In this document: positions 17,153 through 25,030 of the stretch, in pieces | How the letters are laid out: every line of letters starts with the position of its first letter | How positions within the stretch are numbered: position 1 is the first letter of the stretch | NCBI GenBank assembly: GCA_903873705.1 | Contig: CAIQPK010000054.1 | Location: 16,849 to 80,848, forward strand | Source: an uncultured Acidobacteriota bacterium | GTDB taxonomy: Bacteria > Acidobacteriota > Terriglobia > Terriglobales > Acidobacteriaceae | Direction: 5' to 3' | DNA length: 64,000 nucleotides | Notes under the pieces: generated by a model | Seen by the model: only the letters and a program-made list of their open reading frames with translations | Told to the model about the DNA's origin: nothing | Database searches by the model: none | Position numbers and translations under genes: made by a program

Positions 17153-17172
17153 AATACCTAAAACAAGGTAGG
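17153..17172. promoter_or_regulatory. Dyad operator, copy 1, upstream of the TonB-dependent receptor
   Basis: CAATACCTAAAACAAGGTAG contains the inverted half-sites TACCT and AGGTA separated by six bases. It matches the copy at 21309-21328 at 19 of 20 positions. It sits about 105 bp before the receptor start, between it and the terminator after the hydrolase gene. I infer that it is a binding site, most simply for the NarL-type regulator encoded at 24340-24969. Confidence 0.6.
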
Positions 17173-17246
17173 GCTGACGGAGCATCGCGGCGCAAAAAAG
17201 ACATAAAAGGGTCACTTGAGCCTTCGCTTCAATAACTTCGTTCGCA

Positions 17247-17287
17247 AACACAAAACGGCCTTCGCGAGAGGAGGTATCGCGAAGACC
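17247..17287 (-). terminator. Rho-independent terminator after the metallo-hydrolase gene
   Basis: Read on the minus strand just after the hydrolase stop, an 11-bp stem (17287-17277 with 17267-17257, one G-U pair) and a nine-base loop are followed by a T-rich tract (GTTTTGTGTTTG). It separates transcription of the hydrolase from the receptor gene. Confidence 0.7.
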
Positions 17288-17306
17288 AGGAGTTACAACG
17301 AGTGAA

Positions 17307-18449
17307 CTATTTGCGCGCGGCCGCTTTCATCTTGGCCTCGTTATATTCGAGCGTCGCTTCCCGAATTCCCCCGACATTGACGTCAGGAATCAAGCTTCCA
17401 TTCCACTCATCATAGAGACGGGCCGTATCCATAACGATGCGCTCGGGGCCGATCCAGTTATCGAAGCGCCCCATCCGGATGTCGGCAGCCGCTGCGCCGG
17501 CGCTCATCTTCTGCTGATAGCGTTTCCGCGCCTCAACGGTCAGCACTCGGAAGTAATCCGCCATCTCGGCCAGGTCTTTCTTGCCGCCAATGGGCCCATG
17601 TCCCGGCACGATGGTGTCGACATCCATCCCCAGGATCCGGTCGCACGTTTCGATCCACTTGCTGATGTGGCCATTCTGAGCGAACGGCGCAACCCAGAAA
17701 AATGCGACGTCTCCGGCGAACAATATCTTGTGTTGTGGCAGGTATGCCATCAGATCGCCCCATGTATGGGCGGGTCCGGCGTAGATCCATTCCACGCGCG
17801 TGTCGCCAACATATTGAACGAAGTTATCCTCTATCGTCGTATTCTGCACCGCAAGTTTGCGTGGTTCTGTTCCCAGCGCAACGCCTTCATGTGCCGCAAA
17901 AGTGCGTTGGTTAGGATTGTTCGCCTGGGCCTGCGCCGCCTTGACGCATTCGGTACGGCAATAGGGGTGGCTGATAATTTCGGCCGGCAGGAAGAACTGA
18001 TTACCATCCACGTGATCTCCGTGGTGGTGCGTGTTCACCATACGGCCAAAGCTCTTGCCCGTGGCCTTCTTTGAATCTGAGATGAATCTCTGGGCAGGAA
18101 TTGGCCCCTCCGTTGCATCAACCGCAACCAGGTAATCGGGACCTTCGATCATCCCCGCATTCGATACCGACACGTTATTTTTCCCAGGCCCGCCAGCCTG
18201 CACGAACGCGTACACATGCGGAGCTAAGAGACGCAATTCCGTTTCCCACACCGGTGCCTGCGGAAAGCGCGGATCTTGAGCGGGAGGAATCGGGTTGCCC
18301 ATGGGGCTCGTTTGAGGAGGCGCTTGCTGTGCGGTAGCATGGCCTTCGCCCATTCCCGTAAGAAGTGCACCAATGCCAGCAGCCCCTCCGACCATCATGC
18401 TCATAGCGTTGCGTCTGCTCAAAATGCCACTGCGTGTCTTTTCATCCAT
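17307..18449 (-). CDS. Tat-exported metallo-beta-lactamase-fold hydrolase, 380 aa
   Basis: The N-terminus LSRRNAMSMMVGGAAGIGALL is a twin-arginine signal, so the enzyme is exported folded, as expected for a zinc protein. The metal-binding set of the superfamily is complete: HHHGDH (H141, H143, D145, H146), H228 in GPAHTWGD, D247 in FAGDVAF and H284 in PGHGPIGG. Family members include lactonases, thioesterases and the SoxH/quinoprotein-relay group; the substrate is not evident. It lies 93 bp after the permease gene with a dyad variant at 18518-18537 between them, and is followed by a terminator. Neighbouring permease, propeller and receptor suggest that it cleaves an imported or surface-bound ester or lactone, which is inference. 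Confidence 0.88.
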   Translation of the reverse strand: MDEKTRSGILSRRNAMSMMVGGAAGIGALLTGMGEGHATAQQAPPQTSPMGNPIPPAQDPRFPQAPVWETELRLLAPHVYAFVQAGGPGKNNVSVSNAGMIEGPDYLVAVDATEGPIPAQRFISDSKKATGKSFGRMVNTHHHGDHVDGNQFFLPAEIISHPYCRTECVKAAQAQANNPNQRTFAAHEGVALGTEPRKLAVQNTTIEDNFVQYVGDTRVEWIYAGPAHTWGDLMAYLPQHKILFAGDVAFFWVAPFAQNGHISKWIETCDRILGMDVDTIVPGHGPIGGKKDLAEMADYFRVLTVEARKRYQQKMSAGAAAADIRMGRFDNWIGPERIVMDTARLYDEWNGSLIPDVNVGGIREATLEYNEAKMKAAARK

Positions 18450-18517
18450 GCGTTTACCTATTCATGCTGAGGGCTTTGTTGAAACGCGAGAAGTATCCGC
18501 TGGCCCGCGCGGTGCGG

Positions 18518-18537
18518 CAATACCATAAATCCGGTAG
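18518..18537. promoter_or_regulatory. Dyad operator, copy 2 (variant), upstream of the metallo-hydrolase
   Basis: CAATACCATAAATCCGGTAG keeps the outer CAATACC and GGTAG arms with the same eight-base spacing as copies 1 and 3, but its centre differs. It lies about 70 bp before the hydrolase start and just upstream, on the plus axis, of the permease stop codon. On its own it would be weak; it is notable because all three copies flank genes of one locus. Confidence 0.45.
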
Positions 18538-18542
18538 ATGGC

Positions 18543-19937
18543 TCACGGCGACAACGGTGGGACGTACGGCAACGTGAAAGCCAGCAGCCAGGCAAGGAAA
18601 AGGACCAGCACCGAGTTCACCATCAGCTGCAACAAACCAAACCCCACAAGGTCGCGCGCCTTCACCTTGAGTATCCCAAGCAAAGGAAGCATCCAGAATG
18701 GGTTGACGAGGTTCGGCAGGGCCTCAGCTGCGTTGTAAACCTGCACCACCCATCCCAGGTGGACGCGCAAGTCCTTGGCAGCCTGCATCACGTAGGGCGC
18801 CTCAATGATCCATTTACTGCCGCCAGAGGGCACCAGCATACCCAGCAACGCGGAGTAGAGCGCAACCAGGATTGGAAAGGTCTGGTGCGACGAAATGCGT
18901 ACAAAAAAATGCGCCATGATGTTGGATATCGCCGACATCGTAACCAGTCCAAAGATGCCGCCATAAAATGGGAACTGCAGCAGCACGCCGGCAGTGGACG
19001 GCACGGCCTCCGCAACGGCACGCACAAAAGCCCGCGGCCTCCAGTGCAGGAGCAGCCCAATCATCAGGAACAGGAGGTTATACGTATTTAAATCCAGCGC
19101 ACTGAGCGGACCGCGTCGATGCAGTACTCCCACCAGGTAAGAAAGTCCGAGAATCGCCACGGCAACAGAAAGGATCGGCGAATATTCCAGCCACTCGCCC
19201 GGTGTCTGCCGCTCTTCGGCAGGCGCCGATGACTCGTCAGCGACGCCATACCACGCAGCAGTCTTTTCAGAGTGCAGCGGACACGAGAAGTACGTTACCA
19301 CGATGCCGGAGAGGATCAACACACTCGCGAGCACAGCGTTCTGCCACAGGTACAACGTCTGAGTCAAAGGAATGGTGCCGCTGATATGCATCAGTGCAGC
19401 GGGCATTGAGGAGGGCGTTGCCATCAACAGCGTGGCGGAAGATGAAAGCCCCAGCGCCCATACGCTTCCAGTGCCCAGGTAGGCGGCAGCGCCGAGCGCG
19501 CGATAGTCGGTTTCCGGTACATTTTTCGCCACTTGTCGCGCTAGAAGTCCGGAGAAAATGAGGCTGAGCCCCCAGCTGATGAGCGCCGTGAAGAGCGAAA
19601 AAAAGGCAACAAAGGCAGCAGCGCTGCGGGGATCCTTCGGCATACGGGCCAGGCGCTGAATCAGCTTGCTTATCGCAGGCGAACTTGCCACCACATAGCC
19701 GCCAATGATCACCATCGCCATCTGCATGGTGAAGGGAATCAGGCTCCAGAATCCCTGCCCAAAGTATTCGGTCAGCTCGCGCGCCGAAGATCCGGTCAGC
19801 AGGCCGGCAACAAAAACAAGCAGCAACGCCACCAGCGCAAAAACAAAGCCGTCAGGAAACCAACGCAACGACCAGTCAGCCAGTCCTGCTCCCATACGAC
19901 TGATCCGCCCTGACCTGGTTGTTGAAGAAGAACTCAT
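18543..19937 (-). CDS. AtoE-family short-chain fatty acid permease, 464 aa
   Basis: An inner-membrane transporter with about a dozen hydrophobic segments. The signature region PSGGSKWIIEAPYVMQAAKDL near residue 385 and FPDGFVFALVALLLVF near the N-terminus match the AtoE / short-chain fatty acid transporter family, which carries small carboxylates. I start it at the ATG at 19937 (MSSSSTTRSGRI), which has GAGGG six bases upstream; a GTG 45 bases earlier is possible. It follows the NHL propeller gene across a gap containing a 14-bp inverted repeat and precedes the hydrolase gene, so it may import the acid released by the hydrolase (inference). Confidence 0.88.
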   Translation of the reverse strand: MSSSSTTRSGRISRMGAGLADWSLRWFPDGFVFALVALLLVFVAGLLTGSSARELTEYFGQGFWSLIPFTMQMAMVIIGGYVVASSPAISKLIQRLARMPKDPRSAAAFVAFFSLFTALISWGLSLIFSGLLARQVAKNVPETDYRALGAAAYLGTGSVWALGLSSSATLLMATPSSMPAALMHISGTIPLTQTLYLWQNAVLASVLILSGIVVTYFSCPLHSEKTAAWYGVADESSAPAEERQTPGEWLEYSPILSVAVAILGLSYLVGVLHRRGPLSALDLNTYNLLFLMIGLLLHWRPRAFVRAVAEAVPSTAGVLLQFPFYGGIFGLVTMSAISNIMAHFFVRISSHQTFPILVALYSALLGMLVPSGGSKWIIEAPYVMQAAKDLRVHLGWVVQVYNAAEALPNLVNPFWMLPLLGILKVKARDLVGFGLLQLMVNSVLVLFLAWLLAFTLPYVPPLSP

Positions 19938-19986
19938 CCCAATCCCTCGTGCCTCGCCCAGATTAGTTCCCTGCAACAACACGCAA

Positions 19987-20029
19987 CATCGCGAGAACTG
20001 TGCAAGTATGCCACGCAGTTCTCGCGATG
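19987..20029. repeat. Perfect 14-bp inverted repeat between NHL and permease genes
   Basis: CATCGCGAGAACTG (19987-20000) and its exact reverse complement (20016-20029) flank a 15-base loop, starting 12 bases after the NHL gene stop on the minus strand. A poor T-tract follows (TTGCGTGTTGTTG), so it could be an imperfect terminator, an attenuator, or an mRNA-stabilising hairpin that lowers permease expression relative to the propeller gene. Confidence 0.75.
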
Positions 20030-20040
20030 CGCTGTTGTTT

Positions 20041-21174
20041 CTACTTCTGATTGAGAATGGCTGCCTCTGCGGCCTTGTCCGGATGCATCACGATTTTCTG
20101 CACGCGCCAATTATTCATGTCGGCCACAATAAGGGTGTTCTCGCTGGGGCACGCCAGGCCATGCACCCAGTTGAACTGGCCGAGCTCATGCCCCGAGATC
20201 CCGAACATCCCCACCAGCTTGCCTTCAGGAAGCGCCCACTTGTAAAGGCGGCCAGGCTCGCTGTCAGAGCTGTACATGTATTGCCGTCCCGCAGTGTTGG
20301 GTTGGGTGATGCAGATCGTCCACGGCGAGGTTTCATCCACCATCGTCGCCGGCATGTTGCCAAGGACAGGATGATGGCCGTGGTCATAAGGTGCGTTTTG
20401 AAACAGGAAGCGTTTGAAGTTGCCGTTCGTGTCGAAGACCTGGATGCGGCGGTTTCCACGGTCGGCCACATAAATGTTTTCGTCCTTGTCGATGCCGATG
20501 TTGTGCGGCGTCCGGAAGTTACCGGGATTTTCGTTCGCATCCTTTCCACCTGGGCCAGCCTTGCCCCAGCGCTTGAGCCAATTACCATGCTTGTCGAACT
20601 TCTGTATGTCCGAGTTGAAGTAGCCATCGCTGATGTAAATGTTGTCGTCTTTGTCCCAGGCCACGTCGGAAGAGCCGTTGAACAAGCCATCCGCCGGAGT
20701 CGGGGGCGGGTCCGCGTGGCGCCACCTCGGCTCATCCGGGCCTTCATCACGACGGCCAAGGTTCATCACCACGATGCCTTGCGGGTTGAACTTCATCACC
20801 GACATCGTCGCTTTGTCCACCACCCAGAGGTTGTTGTACTTATCAAAGCGCACCGAGTGGGCATAGCCGAGCCCATAGACTCCCTTGCCCCACTCCTTCA
20901 CGAACAAGCCGTTCTGGTCGTACTCAAGCAGTTGCGTGGTCGCTCCTCCGAAGATCGGAGCGCCCTGGTCAGCCGTTCCCGGATGGTTGAGCACGATCAG
21001 GTGGCCAGAGGAGTTCATAGCGACGCTCAGCACTTCACCCAGGTTGCGATCGTAGGTGATTTTGAGATACGGCACCGACTCAAACTTGATTTCCGGTACC
21101 GTATAGGTGGAAAGCTGTGCCACTGCGGGCAGGCCGATTGCAGCTGTCACGGCGACCGCGAACCAACGATTCAT
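20041..21174 (-). CDS. Exported NHL-repeat beta-propeller protein, 377 aa
   Basis: The ATG at 21174 has GGAGGA five bases upstream and opens a signal peptide (MNRWFAVAVTAAIGLPAVAQ). The rest shows six-bladed NHL features: YAHSVRFDKYNNLWVVD, SSDVAWDKDDNIYISDG, TPHNIGIDKDENIYVADRG and WVHGLACPSENTLIVADM. This is the fold of peptidylamidoglycolate lyase and SMP-30-like lactonases, but metal ligands cannot be assigned with confidence, so either an enzyme or a binding protein is possible. It is first of the minus-strand series and diverges from the sensor kinase across a dyad (21309-21328) about 135 bp upstream. Confidence 0.85.
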   Translation of the reverse strand: MNRWFAVAVTAAIGLPAVAQLSTYTVPEIKFESVPYLKITYDRNLGEVLSVAMNSSGHLIVLNHPGTADQGAPIFGGATTQLLEYDQNGLFVKEWGKGVYGLGYAHSVRFDKYNNLWVVDKATMSVMKFNPQGIVVMNLGRRDEGPDEPRWRHADPPPTPADGLFNGSSDVAWDKDDNIYISDGYFNSDIQKFDKHGNWLKRWGKAGPGGKDANENPGNFRTPHNIGIDKDENIYVADRGNRRIQVFDTNGNFKRFLFQNAPYDHGHHPVLGNMPATMVDETSPWTICITQPNTAGRQYMYSSDSEPGRLYKWALPEGKLVGMFGISGHELGQFNWVHGLACPSENTLIVADMNNWRVQKIVMHPDKAAEAAILNQK

Positions 21175-21308
21175 AGTTCCTCCTTGCGCCGGCAAAGCGT
21201 CATTCGTATTCTGAAAGTTCCGAAAGCATTCGGAAATACCTCTCAGGACTCGACGGTTTGCAGACCTCTTTCAGTGAGAGAACTTTCGACGAGCATTCTC
21301 CGGCACGC

Positions 21309-21328
21309 AATACCTAAATCAAGGTAGC
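21309..21328. promoter_or_regulatory. Dyad operator, copy 3, in the kinase/NHL divergent promoter region
   Basis: CAATACCTAAATCAAGGTAG has arms TACCT and AGGTA spaced by six bases and differs from copy 1 in a single base. It lies 22 bases upstream of the predicted -35 of the kinase gene, a usual activator position, and could equally serve the NHL gene on the other side. Confidence 0.62.
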
Positions 21329-21349
21329 TATCCTTCCTGCTCCACAGCG

Positions 21350-21379
21350 TTGACTCCTTCTAGCTGGCGGCGCTAGACT
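21350..21379 (+). promoter_or_regulatory. Probable promoter of the sensor kinase gene
   Basis: TTGACT (21350-21355) and TAGACT (21374-21379) with 18-base spacing give a plausible sigma-70 promoter about 37 bases before the ATG at 21416. The dyad copy lies immediately upstream. Confidence 0.5.
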
Positions 21380-21415
21380 CCGTGCGAAGTTTCAAGCTCG
21401 CGGGACGCGCTCTCT

Positions 21416-24343
21416 ATGAACCCTTTTGGTGATCGTGGTGCGATGGCATGCTGGGCCATCGGCATGCTAGTGGTGTGGTCTGGCGTCCTCATGCGGCCAA
21501 CGCTTCACGCGCAATCTCCCAAGCTGACCAGCTATAGCGTCACCACATGGAGCGCCAAAGACGGCATTCCTTCCAGCGTCATCTTCAGCCTCGTGCAGGA
21601 TGACATGGGCTACATCTGGCTGGGAACCAACGAAGGCCTGGCACGTTTCGATGGCGCCGAATTTCGTCCCGTAACAACCATCGGCGCTACCGCAGTCCCC
21701 TCGGGCTCGGTACGTAGCCTGCGTATCACGCGCAGCGGAGATCTTTGGTTCGGCTCTCTCTCCGGACAGGTTAGCCGCATCCATAACGGGCAGTTGGTGC
21801 TCTTCGATGTTGCCGCAAGGTTCAATCCCGGCATCATCAACGGATTTGCAGAAGACCGGCAAGGCCGGGTCTGGGTCGGCACAGACCACGGCATACTGCT
21901 GTACGAAAACGACAACTGGCGTCACATTGGAGCAGATCTTGGACTGCCCGAAGGGCGTATCGACGATCCCTACATCGACCGTGCGGGGAAACTATTCGTC
22001 GGCACACAGTACGGCATCTTCAGCGCATCGCCCGGGCAGGAATTCCATCCCGTGGACCGTCACGGAGAGTCGGCAAAATTCCGCAGGTTCGCCGAAGACA
22101 AGCAAGGCAACCTATGGGTTTCTGATACGCTGCAGGGCTTCAGACGCCTGGAAGAAAAGCAACGCCTCTGTTGCAACCGTCGGGATGTGCGAGGCAATGA
22201 GATTCTCTTCGACCGCAACGGTGATCTTTGGGTCGCAACCATGGATCAGGGGCTGTGGCGTGTGGGGCAAAGTACGGGTGAAATAGAAAAGTTTGCCGTT
22301 CCCGGAGCGCGCTCCATCCTCGAAGATCGCGACGGCAACATTTGGGCGGGCACGGGAAGCGGTTTATACCGCCTTTCGCGCGCCCCGGTATCGAGCATCT
22401 CCGAGCTTGGCCCCGTCACTTCGGTGGCCGCGACCCGCGATGGCGACGTGTGGCTCAGCACAAGCAATGATCTGCTCCATCTACCCCACGGCGACTACAA
22501 GCAAGCCGCTTCCGTCATGCACGCTCAAGTAACAGCACTGCACGCTACGAACGCAGGCGCTCTTTGGCTCACGACGGACGGTACGCTGATGAGCATCGAC
22601 GGCAAAAAGCGTCGCCAGTGGAACCTGGCTTCACTGCGCCTTGCCAGGATCACAACGTTGACTGCCGATGAGCATGGCCACGTGTATATGGCCGGTGATG
22701 CGCCAGGCGTTTCGCTCTTTGATGCGGCCACGGGGCAGTCCACTCGCTTGTTGACCCAGGGCAATGTCAGCTCGCTCTATCTCGATCACCAGGGAAACCT
22801 GTGGTTGGGATGGTTGGATGGGTCCGTATCCCGACGCGCCGCCGACGGGACCTGGACGAACGCTTCGCAGATGGACGGCCTTGATGGCGCCGACCATCAC
22901 TTCTTCCTCGAAGACCTCGAAGGCCGAATCTGGGTAAGCAGCGCGGATCGGCTTTTCCTTTGGCGAGATGGCCGGTTCATTCCTGTCGATACGGCCGGCC
23001 GTGGTCCTCGCGGCGCAAGCTCCATGGTGCTGGACGCCAACGGCAACCTCTGGCTGACATCCCGCTCAGGCGTGGAACGCATCCTGCAGCGCGACATCGC
23101 CACGGCGTTACAAAGCTCGCCCGTCCTCGTCCACGGCAGGTTTCTGGATGGCTCGGACGGCATGCTCGGAATGCCCATCTGGTTCCACAGTAACGGCGCA
23201 GCGCGTTCCTCCGATGGCCGCATCTGGTTTGTGACCGGCAGCGGCGTCAGCCTCCTTTGGCCCCAGACGGTCAACGCGAAGGTGCTTGCCAGTCGTGCCG
23301 AAATCTCATCAGTGCATGTGGACGACAAGCTCCTGGCGCCCGGCGACGCGCTAAGAAAGCGACCTGACCGGCTGCAAATCAGCTATAGCGCCGTGCGGCC
23401 TAGTCAGACTCATCCCATCGGCTTCCGCTATCGCCTCGTCGGGCTGGACAACAATTGGATTGAGGCCGCGTCGCAACGCCAGGCAGTCTACACACATCTG
23501 CCGCCCCGGAAGTATCGCTTTGAAGTGATGGCCAGCAACGACGACGGTACCTGGAGCACCGTTCCCGCCACCTGGGATTTTTCCGTCCCGCCAGCCTTCT
23601 ACCAGACGCGTTGGTTCTATGCGCTCGGCGTTATGCTAACGCTTGGCTGCATCTGGTTGGCCGCTCATATGCACGAGCGCACGCTTCGTAAGGAGTTTTC
23701 GCTCAAGTTGGCAGAGCGCATGCGGTTGAGCCGCGAACTGCACGATACGCTTCTGCAAAGCCTGGTCGCGGTCGCGCTCCACTTCAACGCTGCAGCCGAC
23801 AGTATCCCGCCGTCTTCGCCTGTGCACCAGCGCCTTGTTCGGATTCGGAAGCAGGTCGAGGAAGGCATTCGCGAAGCGCGTCAAAGCATTCAAAGTCTGC
23901 GCTCCCCCGCGCTCATGAACCAGGACCTTACCTCCGCTCTGCGTGAGGCGATGGAAGAGGCCACTCGATACAAGAGCGTTCGCAGTAGATTATCCGTCCA
24001 GGGACGCCCCTATCATGCGCCCGCCATTGTCGAGCAACAGCTATTGAGGATCGGCCAGGAAGCCATCCTCAATGCGGTGCGGCATGCCCAGGCCTCAGAG
24101 CTCAAGGTAGCACTCAACTTCGAACAGCGGGCCATTACCCTGCGCGTGGTCGACGATGGCTGTGGCTTCATCCCGTCGCCGCAACAGTCCGAGCAGGACG
24201 GGCATTACGGTCTTCGCATTATGGAGGAGCGCGCCACCCAGGTCGACGGCGCCTTCCGCGTCACCACAGCGATCCACGTGGGCACCACAGTCGAAACCAC
24301 AGTCCCCGTGCATCCCAGGCGTCATGCGGGGCTCAATACGTGA
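21416..24343 (+). CDS. Propeller-type sensor histidine kinase (Reg_prop / Y_Y_Y / HisKA_3 / HATPase), 975 aa
   Basis: After a signal-anchor region (MACWAIGMLVVWSGVLM), a long periplasmic part of about 600 residues shows two-component-propeller repeats (GYIWLGTNEGLARFDG, GDLWFGSLSGQVSRI, GNIWAGTGSGLYRLS). A Y_Y_Y domain follows (about 655-725; YRLVGLDNNWIEA, YRFEVMASNDDGTWS), then one membrane helix (about 735-752). The cytoplasmic part has a HisKA_3 dimerisation domain with phospho-acceptor H776 in RELHDTLLQS and an ATPase domain with the N box (EAILNAVRHA) and G box (VDDGCGF). The start could also be the ATG at 21443, which opens directly on the signal segment. The gene overlaps the response regulator by four bases (GTGA). 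It probably senses a ligand handled by the divergent receptor locus. Confidence 0.93.
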   Translation: MNPFGDRGAMACWAIGMLVVWSGVLMRPTLHAQSPKLTSYSVTTWSAKDGIPSSVIFSLVQDDMGYIWLGTNEGLARFDGAEFRPVTTIGATAVPSGSVRSLRITRSGDLWFGSLSGQVSRIHNGQLVLFDVAARFNPGIINGFAEDRQGRVWVGTDHGILLYENDNWRHIGADLGLPEGRIDDPYIDRAGKLFVGTQYGIFSASPGQEFHPVDRHGESAKFRRFAEDKQGNLWVSDTLQGFRRLEEKQRLCCNRRDVRGNEILFDRNGDLWVATMDQGLWRVGQSTGEIEKFAVPGARSILEDRDGNIWAGTGSGLYRLSRAPVSSISELGPVTSVAATRDGDVWLSTSNDLLHLPHGDYKQAASVMHAQVTALHATNAGALWLTTDGTLMSIDGKKRRQWNLASLRLARITTLTADEHGHVYMAGDAPGVSLFDAATGQSTRLLTQGNVSSLYLDHQGNLWLGWLDGSVSRRAADGTWTNASQMDGLDGADHHFFLEDLEGRIWVSSADRLFLWRDGRFIPVDTAGRGPRGASSMVLDANGNLWLTSRSGVERILQRDIATALQSSPVLVHGRFLDGSDGMLGMPIWFHSNGAARSSDGRIWFVTGSGVSLLWPQTVNAKVLASRAEISSVHVDDKLLAPGDALRKRPDRLQISYSAVRPSQTHPIGFRYRLVGLDNNWIEAASQRQAVYTHLPPRKYRFEVMASNDDGTWSTVPATWDFSVPPAFYQTRWFYALGVMLTLGCIWLAAHMHERTLRKEFSLKLAERMRLSRELHDTLLQSLVAVALHFNAAADSIPPSSPVHQRLVRIRKQVEEGIREARQSIQSLRSPALMNQDLTSALREAMEEATRYKSVRSRLSVQGRPYHAPAIVEQQLLRIGQEAILNAVRHAQASELKVALNFEQRAITLRVVDDGCGFIPSPQQSEQDGHYGLRIMEERATQVDGAFRVTTAIHVGTTVETTVPVHPRRHAGLNT

Positions 24344-24969
24344 CCGAACCCACCATTCGCATTCTCTGTGTCGACGATCACGCCATTGTCCGCGAAGGGA
24401 TCGGGCTGGTGATCGATCGCGAACGAGACATGAAAGTCGTTGCCTTTGCTGCGACCGCCGTCGAAGCGTTGCAGCAGTTTCGTATCACCCAACCGGACGT
24501 GACATTGATGGATCTCCGCCTTCGGTCCGAGGACGGAACCTCCGCTATCCAGCGGATACTGGCCGAGTCGCCCACTGCGCGCATCATCGTGTTGACGATG
24601 TATGAAGGCGATGAGGACATCTATCGCGCCCTCCATGCCGGCGCAGTCGCTTACCTGCTCAAAGACACGCTGTCAGATGACCTGATCGGCACCATACGCG
24701 AGGTTCACGCCGGCATCCGTTCGGTGCGGAAGGAAATTTCCGACCGCCTCGCGGACCGGTCCTTGCATCCTTCGCTCACACCGCGCGAGCTGGGAGTCCT
24801 GGAGCTGCTCGCCACCGGCAAGCGCAACAAGGAAATCGCGTATGACTTGAACATCAGTGAGGCGACCGTCCAGGTGCACATGAAAAACATCTTTTTCAAG
24901 CTGCACGTCAACGATCGGACCGGGGCCATCCACGTGGCCGCCCGGCGAGGCATCATTCATCTCAACTAG
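24340..24969 (+). CDS. NarL/FixJ-family response regulator, 209 aa
   Basis: The start is a GTG that overlaps the kinase stop (GTGA), showing translational coupling. The receiver domain (residues 1-120) has the acidic pair D12/D13, phospho-acceptor D58 in LMDLRL, T86 in VLTMYE and K108 in YLLKD. A LuxR-type helix-turn-helix follows (about 145-205; LTPRELGVLELLATGKRNKEIA, then ATVQVHMKNIFFKL). Regulators of this class bind inverted repeats as dimers, so it is the obvious candidate to bind the three CAATACC-N8-GGTAG dyads nearby; that link is inference. Confidence 0.95.
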   Translation: MTEPTIRILCVDDHAIVREGIGLVIDRERDMKVVAFAATAVEALQQFRITQPDVTLMDLRLRSEDGTSAIQRILAESPTARIIVLTMYEGDEDIYRALHAGAVAYLLKDTLSDDLIGTIREVHAGIRSVRKEISDRLADRSLHPSLTPRELGVLELLATGKRNKEIAYDLNISEATVQVHMKNIFFKLHVNDRTGAIHVAARRGIIHLN

Positions 24970-25030
24970 CGTCGTTGAAACCAGATTTGCCAGCGATATC
25001 TGTTGCTTGCAGTACAGGCCATCCACCGGC

